Assembly (NCBI GenBank): GCA_944548615.1
Contig: OX155965.1
Coordinates: forward strand, 24,542,946-24,606,945
DNA length: 64,000 bases
Source of the DNA: Micropterix aruncella
Lineage: Eukaryota; Arthropoda; Insecta; Lepidoptera; Micropterigidae
Reading direction: 5' to 3'
The translations under genes were made by a program, and so were the position numbers. Numbering within the stretch: position 1 is the first letter of the stretch; every line of letters starts with the position of its first letter. Positions 23,291-37,339 of this stretch are shown here, in pieces. The notes below the pieces were generated by a model. It did no database searches and was not told where the DNA came from. It saw only the letters and a list, made by a program, of their open reading frames with translations.

Positions 23291-23939
23291 AATCATCTCA
23301 CCCTTAAAATAAGTAAAATTTTATAAATTTGAACAACAAGTTTCCGCTACACGTTTGCAATAACTATAAAGACGGAAATATATTTATAACTGAGTTATTC
23401 TTTTTATTAATTATATATTTTCTCTCGCTTGATTATGAAGTATCAGTTAATTATATATTTATCTAGATTAAAAGCACTCTTGAGATTATTTATAAGAGCT
23501 ATTAGATACATATTTATAAGAGCTATTAGATACATATTTTTCCCTTTATTATTATTACTATGATAAGCGCAAAATTCACAATTTACAACTAACATAGTCG
23601 GGTCTGCCTTGGTACGGGCTACGGCCTAGTTAGACTGATTATGTATATGGCTTTTTTAAGCACAATTTCGGCGATAAATTTATTCTTCTTTATAACCTTA
23701 TTCTTAACTAAGGAATATAGAAATAAGGCCTAATATGTATTAATTATTAGGAATAATAGTATAGCATAGGAATAAAGTATAAGAAATAATATGAAGTAAT
23801 AACCATAAACGCTAAAATGTGATCAAGGTTTAGAAGTTTATTAATATTGGAAACTGCAATTTAGTACAAAAAATGCATTGCAATCATAATAAAATAAATT
23901 CAAAGTGAAAAAAGGTTTTTAAAAACAACCTTTACTTTC

Positions 23940-24185
23940 ATAAATAGGATAGAAAACGAATTTACCGCGTGAAATTTTGTAGGACCCGACGTTTCGGTGA
24001 CGTTGCAGCCGCCGTTGTCTAGGGTAGACTGAAGAGCTGTCAGTCCGTTGTTTTGCGGGTAGGCCGCAAACCGCTGCCGCCACTGCGTAGGTTATAACGG
24101 TGGTGGGGGGCCGGGCTCGGAGCGCGGGAAATTTTTAAAATCCGTCTTGCACACAACACTCACTGTATCCTGTTTTACGTCTTTG
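23940..24185 (+). repeat. Interspersed repeat C, copy 2
   Basis: It contains GACGTTTCGGTGACGTTGCA, GTCTAGGGTAGACTGAAGAG, TATAACGGTGGTGGGG and ACAACACTCACTGTATC. All are shared with 26875-27110 in the same order. Confidence 0.75.
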
Positions 24186-24319
24186 CGTTCGGCGTTCGGC
24201 GGCGGGAACATTTTAAGAAGAGGGTTCCACGTAGAAGAGAGTTTGTAGAAGAGAGTTTTTATAATGTCAAACAACCGCGATAGTCTTCGATTTTATATAA
24301 CCTTTACTTTCCATCAGGA

Positions 24320-24513
24320 AGTTACATCAAGGAGTTACACCCGGCTCTATCTTCAAACCCTCGTCACCATGTGTAATTGAAAGTACTCAAGACAACAAAA
24401 CAAACAACAAACACCTCTCTCGCCAACAAACTGTATATCAGTTTGGCAAGATTGTAATATTTTAAAAAATGTATCTTTTTCTATGAATAAATTTATTAAA
24501 AAAAAAAAAAAAA
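24320..24513 (+). mobile_element. Retroposed fragment with poly(A) tail
   Basis: The segment ends in ATGAATAAATTTATT followed by about 16 A residues (near 24497-24512), a polyadenylation signal plus tail. Its start CGGCTCTATCTTCAAACCCT recurs at 24599-24622 as CGGCTCCATCTTCAGACCCT. It is probably a SINE or processed transcript. The parent is not recognised. Confidence 0.5.
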
Positions 24514-24756
24514 ACGTGTAGAAACTAGACTATATTAGTATTTTTATCAGTTATTTCTAGTGGCAATCTCCATTAGGTAGCTGCAGTGGCAGTCTTCCGG
24601 CTCCATCTTCAGACCCTCATCATCATGTGTAATGGACAGTACTCATGATAACAAAATATACAAGTCCAAATTTGAGGCTCATACCATTAGCCATCAGGGA
24701 GTTCCGGTCCCTACGTCCCGGGATCTATTATGAAATCAGATCGATAGTACCCTAAT

Positions 24757-26379
24757 GACCCGTATTCCGTTTCTGGCAGGTGCTTAAATTGCGGTCTAAA
24801 TAGGCGCTAAAACGACGCTTAATTTTGAAGTGACGTTTTGGTATTCCCTTTCATGGGTCCTAACTGGCGCGTGCTTATGTAAAGATCATTAGATGCTTAA
24901 ATTGACGTTAAGCACCGTCGAGACCCTTTTTGGTATTCCGTTTCTACAACTGTCATGGCGGATGGGTCTTGTTCTGGGTCTTATCTAAGAACGGTCTAAA
25001 ATCGATCAGTCTTCGTCTGACAGTCGTGTAACTTGTTTTTGGTTGTGATTCCGAAGACTTTATGTGTTGCAATTTTCAAAGATCGTATTGGCTTTATTGG
25101 CTCAGTATTGGCTCAGTATTGCTCATTGTTGGCTTTGTTGGCTCAATTGCTCAGTATTGGCTTTTAAATCGAAGAAGGGATGACGAGCGCATATTATCGT
25201 AAGTAACCGTTTATTCATATCTTTATCTCGCCCTGAAAATCCTATGTATTTTTTTTTGTAGGTTATGATAAAACGCCCTGTATATTCTTGTTAAGTCACA
25301 TTATCCTTATTATTGCTTCATTTTATTGGCATTTTATTTTAAAACAAACGAAAACACGAATCGACACACAAACCCGAAACGGCGCGGCGCGCGGCGAGCG
25401 ATCGGGCGACTGACCGGTAGTGATGGGTGTGATCACGAATAGCAATAACAATAACGTGTGATATTTGCAATCACGAAGAACGCGTTACGAGAATTTGAAA
25501 GAACATGCTATTTGAATCACGGCTACGAACAGCACCGCGTTGCCATCACTCGGCGCCGCTACGACGCGACCGATCACGCGTGATTATATGATCAGTGATT
25601 GGCCGTTCTCACTGAACGCCGTCGAACGACCGCGCGGCGCGCCACTGAACGATGATCGGTGAGCGCCTAATTGAACCGTTCATTTGGTTTCGTTCATTCT
25701 TGATGTGATCGGCGATCAGTGAATCAGTGATTTGCCGTTCGTTCTGGGCGAACGCCCGCGCCGGCTGGACGATGACTGATGAGTGGCGCGTTCATTTCGT
25801 ACGTAACGTGAATTTGGACACTGTTGTCGCATGAATTTGGACACTGTTATCGCTCGTGTCGTAATCGTTCGTGTAAATGAGTTTGCTCATGATTTGTTAA
25901 AGCAATAAAATAACATTATTTCAGAAAGACGAACTCGGCTTAGCACCAAAAGAGCAAGAGAGATAATCTTTCTGAACGCTAATTCTTCTAATTACTAATA
26001 AATATTAAGCAAATATAATGCGCGTTTCTGTTATCAGTTATCACATTGACGAAACTTTGTTACTTAACGTTTCACAGTACATTTCAGTACAATCACGAAA
26101 ATCACGAGTAGCAGTTATTATCACGCGTGAAAAAATACCAGTAACGTGATTGTTGCGTGATTTAAAATTGAGAATCACGCCCATCACTACTGACCGGGCG
26201 GCGAGCTGTCAAAATTAAGACTCCCGCTTTAGAACGACCAATACAAAACGGAAATTTTAAGATTTAAGACCGGTTCTTAATTTTGATAAAACGGAATACC
26301 AGCAAAATAACGAAGGTGCTTAATTTCTTAATTTTTAGCACCAGCTTAGTTTAAGCCCGCGAGAAACGGAATACGGGCC
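24757..26379. mobile_element. 1.6-kb inverted-repeat transposon carrying a nested hAT element
   Basis: The left end GACCCGTATTCCGTTTCTGG and right end, inverted as GGCCCGTATTCCGTTTCTCG, match at 18 of 20 positions. AAT flanks both sides (24754-24756, 26380-26382). The sub-terminal word GGTATTCCGTTTC / GAAACGGAATACC recurs several times inside. The 3-bp duplication suggests a PIF/Harbinger-like or related family, but I see no transposase. Without the nested hAT it is about 850 bp. Confidence 0.65.
25418..26189. mobile_element. 772-bp non-autonomous hAT element
   Basis: The termini TAGTGATGGG...CCCATCACTA are perfect 10-bp inverted repeats. The flanking sequence CTGACCGG is duplicated exactly at 25410-25417 and 26190-26197. 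An 8-bp duplication with a (C/T)AGTG start is diagnostic of hAT elements. The interior is rich in ATCACG/CGTGAT words and has no transposase frame. It is nested inside the 24757-26379 element and therefore inserted later. Confidence 0.9.
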
Positions 26380-26874
26380 AATATTGCATTGTCACCGAAC
26401 TCAAATAAGCAAAATTTCAGCTTACATACGAACATTGTATTAATATAAAGCTTGTAATGATCAGACTGCATATTATGTCCCATGTTACAAGGATATTATA
26501 GTTTGCTATTTTCGTGGAACTAGGCCGGATATTGATAATGTATTTCAATGAGGTCGCGACTGTCAACAGGCCCCGGAAGTATGAACATAATTGGATAAAC
26601 GGTAATGGCCAATGCAAAATAATTATATATTCCTAAACGACGATGTCTATTAAAATTGGATATTTACATCACAGTGTATTTATTAATAGATACGCCTGGT
26701 CCTATTTTCGGATGAATTCGTTTATGTTGCGGTTTAATAACCTTAGAGGATTAGATTATTATAAAAAAATATGCCAATTAGGGGAAATCAATAAATATAT
26801 TCTGATACCAACAAGAGTTTACAGTTCGTAATCTGAAATCGAGGACTGTCGCGGTTGTTTGATATTATAAATAT

Positions 26875-27110
26875 AATAAAAACAAATTTACCGCCTGAAC
26901 TTTGCAGCAACCGACGTTTCGGCGATATTGCAACCTCCGCTGCCTAGGGTAGACTGATGGGCCTTTAATCGTCATGCGTTGATCTGCGGGTAGGCGACAA
27001 ACTGCTGTTGTCTGCACAGATTATAACGGTGGTGGGGCGGCGGGTTCAGCACGCGAGACTTTTGAAAATCCACCATGTACACAGCACTCACTGTATCTTC
27101 GGTCACATCA
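26875..27110 (+). repeat. Interspersed repeat C, copy 3
   Basis: It contains CCGACGTTTCGGCGATATTG, TGCCTAGGGTAGACTGATGG and TATAACGGTGGTGGGG as in copy 2. It is followed by a tRNA-like block at 27140-27200. Confidence 0.75.
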
Positions 27111-27139
27111 GTTGTTACATGGTCGTTCGAAAAATCGTA

Positions 27140-27200
27140 CCCATTTCTTACGAATTAGATTCCATTACCGCTGAGCTATCCAGTCCCGCCGATTGTCATT
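27140..27200 (-). repeat. tRNA-like SINE head (minus strand)
   Basis: On the minus strand, TGGATAGCTCAGCGGTAATGG looks like a tRNA D-arm with a Pol III A box. A poor TACGA-type B box follows. It cannot fold as a full functional tRNA, so it is more likely the head of a tRNA-derived SINE. Confidence 0.4.
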
Positions 27201-27271
27201 CATGATGGAAGCTTATCCATTTAAGTCGCGATAAATTTAATAGACGCCCGCTTCCTGAGGGCGGCACTCGT

Positions 27272-27523
27272 ATGGATGAAATCGCAACCAACATCAATGA
27301 AATGTGTCGTGAAATGCTGAGCGCGATAATAGAAACGGAGCACGTAAAACGGGTTATCGCCTGTCTTCCAGAGGGATATGGGGAGGAGGGAGGAGGGTTA
27401 AGGGAGGAAGCAAATAAGAATACCGGGAGGGACACCCTCCGACACAATGCTACAGAAGGCAGTGGTAATTCAGTCGGTAGATTCATGTTTGGAATGCTTT
27501 TTTCCATTGTCGGCTATTTGTAG
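27272..27523 (+). other. Unassigned 83-codon open frame
   Basis: The frame reads MDEIATNINEMCREML then a Gly/Glu-rich middle over a purine-rich stretch (27370-27420). I recognise no domain, it has no splice context I can defend, and it sits among repeats. It is listed only because the frame is continuous and its base composition differs from its flanks. Confidence 0.15.
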
Positions 27524-27714
27524 AGAGTAGTGAATCTATGAGGGTTCTGACTTAGTGGGTAAAATAAGCTATTACACATAGCGGTCTTAAGAGGGAATAC
27601 AAAATACGATACAAAATGTTGTTTATACAAAATTTACATTGTGCCAATGTTAGCATAAGTTAAAAGTAAAAACGCGTTTTTAAAAACAAGCTTTTATTAA
27701 GATGCTCTTTAACG

Positions 27715-28095
27715 ATCCAACCCTGGGTGCAGCAGCCATGTCATAGTGAAATTTAGAACGGGCTACAAAGTTTCTTTTCAAAATTTAGAACGTGCTACAA
27801 AATCTCTTTTCTGTGCTGTTGACCGTTGAAGAGTCCCCTCGTTGAACCCTGGGCGCAGCGGCCCTGTCGCGGCGATTGTCGGGCTTAGAACGGCCTATCA
27901 TGATTTATGCGTATATAAAATTTATAATCTGTGCTAATTACCTTTGAGAGTCCCCTCGTCGGAAGCCCACCTTGGGTGCAGCAGCCATATCATGGTGAAA
28001 TTTAGAACGGGATATCATAATTGATCATATACAAAATTGTTTGTTTATGCCGTAGACCGTGGAAGAATATCCTCGTCGGGAGCCGATCCTGGGTA
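27715..28095 (+). repeat. Three diverged tandem units of about 125 bp
   Basis: Units begin near 27719, 27847 and 27969 with ACC(C/T)TGGGTGCAGCAGCC-like text. They continue with a TTTAGAACGGG-like word and GAGTCCCCTCGT. They are non-coding and diverged. Confidence 0.7.
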
Positions 28096-28117
28096 GAATC
28101 AGGCTGTAGAGATTACG

Positions 28118-28369
28118 TCACAATAAATTGTCACTCCAGAGCCCAGATTCAAGTACTCGCGCCAGTCCGTGCAAGTCAGTGTTGACACACGCGACGATAA
28201 TGTATACGGCGCAGATAATAATTGTTGCCAGTGAAAATAACGTTAACCGCCGCGGACTCAAAACAGTCTCCAATAAATATTCAAACGAATAATGTGTTTC
28301 ACTTACACCGCCGCCGCGGCGCGCCCGTGCGTGACTCTCTGCTATATTCCATATGGTCTTACTCACCAT
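28118..28369 (-). other. Unassigned GC-rich open frame with one hydrophobic helix
   Basis: The minus-strand frame has a basic Arg-rich segment (ARARRGGG), then one strong hydrophobic span LTLFSLATIIICAVYIIVAC and a short tail ending GLWSDNLL-stop. CpG content is high. A single TM behind a short basic tail would suit a type II membrane protein. No neighbouring exon, domain or promoter confirms it. GTAAGTGAAAC inside could be a splice donor on the same strand. I rate it a weak gene candidate. Confidence 0.2.
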
Positions 28370-28779
28370 AAAAATGCATTGTCATCGGAACTGAACCAAC
28401 ATGTAAAATTTAAACTTCATAGGATAAGAGGAAGTGGTTCTAATTCAGCTTGAAAGATTTGACCTAAACAAACTAACTAACCACATTGCAAGGTAAATAA
28501 AAGCTTATAAAATAATGATTTGTTTGAAAATTACAAGGACTTAATAATGTAATAAAATAGTAATTTGATAGTTAAACTTCATAGATTCTTTGAAATGTCG
28601 TTGTCTAACTCGCATAAAAAGCTATTACTCTTTCGTTGTGTCTACTACTGTTTCGTGAGCGTTTAACAATACCACGATATATTGTCATCGACTGCTCCTT
28701 TCTTCTTTTCTGAATGTTCTATTAAGTATTTTATATAACAGGATCCGCATATTTTACTTACTGACGCAGAACTCATATA

Positions 28780-29561
28780 GTCTACTACTAATAATAATAA
28801 TAAACTCTATATTTGCACTTAATTCTTATACAAAAAGGCGAGTTTATTGCCACATGGCAATGTCTTACAACTGACCTAAACACAGTGGTACATGCGCGCA
28901 TTGTGAAAATAAAGATTATTACATAATATACAGACAAGTGGATGAATTTTAAAATAATAATGATCGAGGAGAGGACATTGGGAGAGGAACAGGAGAGAAA
29001 GGGAAGAACTGGTTACTTCTTAGAAAGGTAGTAATCCTTAAGGTGAGTCTTAATCGATGGTAAAGAATGCGTGTTTCGTATATTTGCTGGGAGATCGTTC
29101 CAGAGTCTTGCGCCATGGACACAGAAAGAATAGGAATAGAAATCACTATTATGACTCGGAATTTTTAATAAACTGTCAAAGGCTGACCGAAGTACGAGAC
29201 CGTGGGAACTTAGTGGTTCAAAAAGCTCGTGGAGATAGGATGGTGTTAATTGGGAGAGTACACGATATAGGAGAGCAAGTATATGAACATTTCTTCTTTG
29301 GCGTATTGGCAACCACTTTAACTGTGCCCTATAGTCGGACACGTGAACATACTTACGTAGACCGAAGATGAATCGTATACTACTGTAGTGAAATCTGCAA
29401 TAAGAAGGATGTCCATTAATATACGTTTTAAGGTGTATACAGGCGTATAAAAAAAGTAACGTCGCTTCTATTTTTTTATGTTTTTTTTTAATGATTATGG
29501 TATAGTTGTTAGAAAATAGCCCGTTTCGGCCCCTGTAAATCATCAATCGCTCGAGGCTCAT
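28780..29561 (-). pseudogene. LINE polymerase C-terminus with (TTA)n tail
   Basis: The minus frame (29561 to 29013) includes SIRFIFGLRKYVHVSDYRAQ, LKWLPIRQRRNVHILALLY, then SFCVHGARLWNDLPANIRNT and LPSIKTHLKDYYLSKK-stop. This is the conserved C-terminal region of CR1/Jockey-group LINE polymerases and reads without a break. The reverse transcriptase core is missing, so the copy is 5'-truncated. The 3' UTR holds AAAAGGCGAGTTTATTGCC (+ strand) and a TAATAATAATAA tail at 28789-28802. Confidence 0.8.
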
Positions 29562-29789
29562 TTAAGTTTGCTGCATATGATATTATTTTCCTAACTTCAA
29601 TATGCCGGGCGATATTACGATAATAAAAACGAAGTTCGTATGAACGCGGCGCGACGGCCATCAATATGGCAAAAGGGCAGTATTTCATTTGTATGACATG
29701 ATCTGAGGATAAAATATGTAGTTAAAATTTATAATTTAATTTGTTTTATTCTTCTGACACAGCCTTGGCTCCCTTTTTTGTGTTTTTAG

Positions 29790-30325
29790 TGTTACTAGGG
29801 ATTGAGAGTAGTAGGTTGTCTTCAGATCTCAGAGGGCGCCCGTGAGAATAGAGGTTTGAACCTACTTATAAGATAGTTCGGAGCGGCCCCCTTCAGGATT
29901 ATGAATAGCAAACACAGTACTCTCGTATCTCTCCTTTCTTGGGTCGTCAGCCAGTGAAGTCTCTTCTGTACTCCGTAATATGGTCAAACTTTCTTACGTC
30001 ATAAATGAATCGAGTGCAGACGTTTCGCAGCCTTTCTACCCTGGTGGCTAGATCTTCCTTGATGTCGAGAAAGGCAACATCTCAATATTCAAGGAAGGGA
30101 GGAGAATAGATTGGCAGATTGTGATTTAGCTTTCCTCGGGGAGAAAATTCTTGAGTTTCTTTATTGCATGAAAGCGACCAAAGAGTTTACGTCTCATCTC
30201 CTCGATGTGTGGCTGCCACGAAAGATTTTGATCGAGGTATACACCAAGATTTTTAACCTGGGAGCTGATTGGGACCTCATCCGCTCCGAATATAACTACA
30301 ATTCAATTTGTATGTAACTAATACA
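29790..30325 (-). pseudogene. LINE polymerase C-terminal fragment
   Basis: The minus frame reads VKNLGVYLDQNLSWQPHIEE then MRRKLFGRFHAIKKLKNFLP, the LGV.LD..L.W..HI signature just after the RT core. Stops and shifts follow. It belongs to a different LINE from the 28.8-kb copy. Confidence 0.75.
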
Positions 30326-30329
30326 TTAA

Positions 30330-31255
30330 AAAAAAAAATCTCAAGAATTAAAATTTGGTTGGTGATAAGAGTAATCAAAAATAAAATCAAATCAAATTAC
30401 ATTTAAATAATAAGTATAACAAAAAAACACATTAAAAAGAATTTTATACATTATCTAATTTAGCCTTAGTTGACTACCACTTCGGCCCTAACTACTATAA
30501 ATCACATTGCTGTTTTGAACCTGTTTTCAGTGCAGCTGGAAAATATCCTGATTGGCGAACCCGATGTTATAGGCACTGGTGCTATGCATTTATTGGTGGA
30601 TCGAGATACTGAGAGCTGCGACTAAGGATGCTACAACACCGACACCTGAAACCAAATACGGTCTGTTCTGCTAACGTCTCCATTGACGATATCGTTCAGC
30701 AGCGCCATATCAGAAACGACATGATGCCGATCCTCGAGAGACATAACCAATGACATAAACATATAGCCAGATGTTTCTTCATAGGGCCCGGTACGATGAG
30801 TCTGATGAATCTTCTCTGAATTCTTTTCGAACGCGCCTTCTCTCTCTCTCTCTCTATCTATATGTTCACTTTGGCCGATGTTAAGTTGGATTATACATTA
30901 GATCCCCGAGGGAAAGGGACCGACAAAGTAAAAAAGAAAGAGAGAGAGCGAGAAAAGAGCGAAAAAGGACAGAGAAGTAGCGATGCTTTTGACCCGAATT
31001 AAAAAGACGCCCACAACGGTTTGAAGATGTTTACACCCAACGAGTTAAGAAATGAATAGAGTATTCATTACACCCTTCTACTTTGGACTTTACACGACAT
31101 CTCTTAGCAACTACCTTAGGGGAGGTTGTAGAAGAAAAATTTTTGTTATCTATAAAGCATTTTTGCCTGTATGCAAAAATCAATAGTTTCGGAGTTATTA
31201 ATTTTTTGTGTTTTTTTTTAGAAAACATACGAGCTATAAGCATATGAGCTATTTT
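30330..31255. other. Non-coding DNA with short simple repeats
   Basis: A (TC)n run at 30839-30857 and a GA-rich run at 30935-30960 are the only structures seen. No ORF is supported. Confidence 0.45.
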
Positions 31256-31262
31256 AGTGATA

Positions 31263-31747
<485 letters not shown>

Positions 31748-31799
31748 ATGAGTCTAAATAAAATAAAGTATAATGTTGTATTTGAAGACTGCTTTGTGT

Positions 31800-33275
<1,476 letters not shown>

Positions 33276-33667
33276 TTCATCCATATATCTCATAAATAGG
33301 GCTTATCCTTATGCAACAAAAAATGCCTTCAATTGAGACGAATTAAGCGAAAAAATAATAAATTAAACTATTGATCACTTCGGCAAAGCCGTTTTCCAAA
33401 TGAAAGTGACATTACGAAATAATTCAAATTTCGAATGCCACCAACATTTAAAATATGATACAATTGGCTGAGTTTGTTATCAACGAGCCATTAAATCGAA
33501 ATCAAAATAAAAAAACCTCCATATGCTCAATGAAATGAAAGAAGAAACTTCAATCTTAATTTCTGGCAGAGGAGTTTATAAAAAAGATTGTATAATGTTA
33601 TCAAAATAGGGTAAACCTATATAGTATAATATTAAAAAATTGTCAAGAAATATTGTAGAAAACAGTA

Positions 33668-33765
33668 TAATATTGTTATATTTGATAAGGTTTGTAAAGA
33701 AATCCGTTTATAGGATGATGTTTTTATTTAAAATAAAATTAGTAAAAGCTACTTAAAAAGTAGCT

Positions 33766-33768
<3 letters not shown>
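33668..33768 (+). repeat. Second partial monomer of the palindrome family
   Basis: It starts ATTGTTATATTTGATAAGG, continues through GTAAAGAAATCCGTTTATAG and GATGATGTTTTTATTT, and stops at AAAAAGTAGC where an (AT)n array begins. It supplies the outer flank missing from 33101, and is in the same orientation. Confidence 0.85.
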
Positions 33769-33950
<182 letters not shown>

Positions 33951-34129
33951 TACTGCCACAACGGGGATAAAGTATATGAGCCTTTTTATAGTTATTTGTG
34001 TTATATTGTGTATATGAGCCTTTTTATAAGTGATTTGGGTTAAAATAAAACAGGCATTTTAGTACTTTTTAAATGTTCTACACGACTGCCCAACAAAAAA
34101 GGAGTGTAATGTGTTCAAGGTTCATCTAT

Positions 34130-34470
34130 GCATGTTATCCGTTATTTTATTACACTATAACTTCTAAATGCTTAAACTGTTTTACAAGTGTGTGGTGTGG
34201 TTAGAATTGTTATAACATCTCGAGTGTCATAGGCTACCTTAACAGTCCAAATAATAAGTAAATAGTTGTCCAAATGTCTAAATGTCGATAAATGAACATA
34301 AATATATTCTGTTCAGTGTCAAATGAAAGGTCTTACTGAGTAGACTGTGGAAATATGCATGCATCTATGTATAGGGATAAATACATAACACACAAGTATT
34401 TTATAAAAAAACCTTATCAAAATTATTATTATTACAATAGTTCACTTTATGTAACGGCAGTAGTGTTTTT
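34130..34470 (-). repeat. Interspersed repeat F, inverted copy
   Basis: Read on the minus strand it carries GTGTCATAGGC-type and TAACGGCAGTAGTG-type words that appear on the plus strand at 49965-50330 and 36200-36900. It is non-coding. Confidence 0.6.
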
Positions 34471-35260
34471 CGTTACTTTTAATATATTTACTTGTTATGA
34501 GAGGACATACACTTGTAAGCAGGTTACATAAAAAACAAACACATTTAATAGCTTCTTTTTAGGATTAAATCAAGAAAAACCTAAAAAAACGAAAAATCAG
34601 TGGACGATGTTGAACGTTTGGTGTTGAAAGCTGGCATGAGGTTTCGTGATTCCAGGATATTTCTAATTTCTATCTCTGTATGGCCCCAGAGGGCAGTAGA
34701 CGTGTTCGTGACTATTTTGACTATTCGTTCTGTTGTTTAGTTAAGCAGAGAAAACCCTTGATAGTAGGTATTATTGCCGCCATGTGATCGGGTATATATG
34801 TAAAATCAAATTTTTTGAGATATCCACAAAATTGCCTATGGGCATATTGACGGATGCGGTCTCTATTTGTTTCTTATCTCACGGTTTACCTCCTTTGAAG
34901 TGGCCATCTCAGAAATTAGGTTAGGCGTCCGTCCAAGTGGACCCGCTCATAATTATCACAACGGCGAAATAACCAAGCCATTCTTTTAAGTGAAACGCTT
35001 TAGTGGTATTGTTTATTCATGGAGCTGCTCGAGACGAATTTTCTGCGGTTAAACTCTGTTTTTACATGTTTAATGGATTATTTAAGAGATTTTACGTTTT
35101 TTTTAAACTAGCAAATTTTACATGTTCCAAGGTTATAATTTAGGCTCATGCCTACCACTACATATAATAGGTTAATTTATAAAAATTCTCTTTTTTTTTA
35201 AATCCTTGAACCGTTAATTCTGTATTTAAAAATGTTCGGTGTCAAATAATAATTAATACA

Positions 35261-35479
35261 TCCTACTAATATTATAAACGCAAAAGTTTGTATGTATGTA
35301 TGGATGTTTGTTACTCTTTCACGCAAAAAGTATTTAATGGATTTTGATGAAACTTTACAATAATATAGGTTACACATCAGAATAACACATAGGCTATAAC
35401 TTATAAAGATATATGGTTTTCTATCATCATTATCACAATTTTCCATCACCACGCGGGTGAAACTGCTGGGCGCAGCTAG
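35261..35479 (+). mobile_element. Short non-autonomous Helitron, 219 bp
   Basis: It starts TCCTACTAATATTATAAACG and ends CGGGTGAAACTGCTGGGCGC followed by AGCTAG. It sits between A and T without a duplication. Most of it recurs inverted at the right edge of the window (63905-64000 and 63064-63086). Confidence 0.8.
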
Positions 35480-35629
35480 TATATTATAACTTCGTTTTGT
35501 TTACAGTAAGTCATTATTGTTTTCGAAAATATAAACATATGACGCATCAAAATTTAACAACATACTGAGCAGTATTATAAAGAAAAAATATTTAAAAAAA
35601 TAAAAGAAACTCGACACGTTATTTATGTA

Positions 35630-35900
35630 TTTATCCTTCAGATACATGTATCTCCGAAATGTATACAACCAAACCATTTATTTAACAATAAACATGATAT
35701 ATTTATGTTAATTTATTGACATCTGGCCATTTATGTAAATAACTACTCACTTAATATTTGCAGAGTCAATGTCTCTGTGACACTCGGGATAACATAATGA
35801 TTCTAACAATATCACACACTTCTAAATAGGTTCAAGAGTTTAGAAGTTATGGTGGAATAAAGAAACGGAAAACATACATAGATGAACCCTGGACATATTA
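35630..35900 (+). repeat. Interspersed repeat F, copy 2
   Basis: It has TATGTATTTATCC, AACATGATATATTTATGTTA and GACACTCGGGATAACATAAT in family order. It is non-coding. Confidence 0.65.
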
Positions 35901-36199
35901 CAATCTTGTAATAATAAGAGCTATGAATTAAAAGTTCTTCTATTATAGTATTATTTTATTTTGAGATAGAATACTGTTTAAAACGCCATCTATTGGGCTA
36001 CTGAACATAAGAGAATATTAATCAATGTTTGGAACAATGAGTGCCATCTACACGTTGCGATTCGTATTAAAGTATTAAAGTGCCGAAACGTAGTACGACA
36101 TTAAGCAATCTAATACCCTATTTAATGAATGATACTCGTATGACCAAATTTAAAAGAGAATTGTCGTCATATGCTGTCGGAATAAAGTACCCTGAAAAA

Positions 36200-36900
36200 A
36201 TTAATCTGCTGAACAAGTAACAAAAAAAGGAATAAAAAACACAACTACCGTTACAAAACGTGATTCACTGTATTTATAATATTTTGTTTTTGTTTTTTTT
36301 GTAATGAAATATTTTTGATTTATGTATTTATCCATTACATTTCGGAATGTATTTAATCAGGTTTTCATTTGTTTCTACTCTTTATTGTGACATTTCACAA
36401 TGGGCTGGTTTATTGCCATACGACAATATCTTACAACCAACCCTACTTGAAGTGCTTGCTTATATGAATATGTGCTTGTAACATGTGTGTAAGTGTGTGT
36501 CTTGTTATTGCATTGGATCGAGATAATTCAAATGCAATTCCGTTAATTTTATCCCAACGGAAAATGGTAGCCCAGCCGGAATCAAACCCGGAACCTTACA
36601 ATGTAAGATCAGGCGATCTAACCACTGTGCCACCTGGTTTTAATACTTACCATGATATATTGTAACCACCAACGTTTGATACTAAACACGATATATTTAT
36701 TTTAATTTATTAACATTTGTAGATTTGGACATGTAGACAACTAATTACAAGATATTTAAACAGGTGATAAATCCTATGACACTCGGGATGACATAACAAT
36801 TCTAACAATATCACATAATTTTAAATCGGTTAGAGCGTTTAAAAGTTATGGTGAAATAAAAAAAACGTAAAACATACAAAGGTGAGCCCTGAACACATTA
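36200..36900 (+). repeat. Interspersed repeat F, copy 3, interrupted by a SINE
   Basis: The left part (36200-36362) matches 49965-50160. The right part (36660-36900) matches 50170-50330 and 35790-35900. The intervening 36363-36655 is absent from the other copies and is a SINE. Confidence 0.65.
36363..36645 (-). mobile_element. tRNA-derived SINE
   Basis: On the minus strand it starts with a tRNA-like head: GGCACAGTGGTTAGATCGCC (A box and D-arm) and GGTTCCGGGTTTGATTCCGG (B box). The body has AAATTAACGGAATTGCATT and CAATGCAATAACAAGACAC, ending in TCACAATAAAGAGTAGAAAC. Body fragments recur at 43799-43975 (minus) and 52210-52312 (plus). It is transcribed by Pol III and moved by a partner LINE, if active. 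Confidence 0.75.
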
Positions 36901-37339
36901 CACTACTTTTTTTTTGGCCATTTCTGTAAAAAGTAGCGACTCAAATGCACCAACATACATCAGTCCAATTCCACAATTTTCGCCTGGATAAGCTTAATCT
37001 TTGTCGTCGCTTTATGGATCTAGTTAAAACATAACGTGGAGCTTTCTTGGACTGAGCGAGCAATTGAACGGAAACAAACTGTTCGGGGGCACGTAAGCCT
37101 TGCATTAAATTCGCAATAAAGCTTGATATACGCGCTCCGTGGCTCGGGAATTACTTCACAGGAACACCATCGGGATATTGCTCAAATTTAAATGCAAGCT
37201 GCATTCTTAAGTTATAGCATACATAACGACTTGTAACGTCAGATTTCAAGGATTTAATATCATTGTTTTCTCTACAGATATCAGCTTTTAAAAAATATAT
37301 ATTGTATACGTTGACGACATTCTATATATGGTTTAAATA

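Noticed and set aside
24092..24274. 60-codon minus-strand frame in a GC-rich patch
   Set aside because: It overlaps repeat C, whose other copies do not keep the frame.
27140..27200. Possible tRNA gene on the minus strand
   Set aside because: The D-arm is convincing but the T-arm and acceptor stem are missing.
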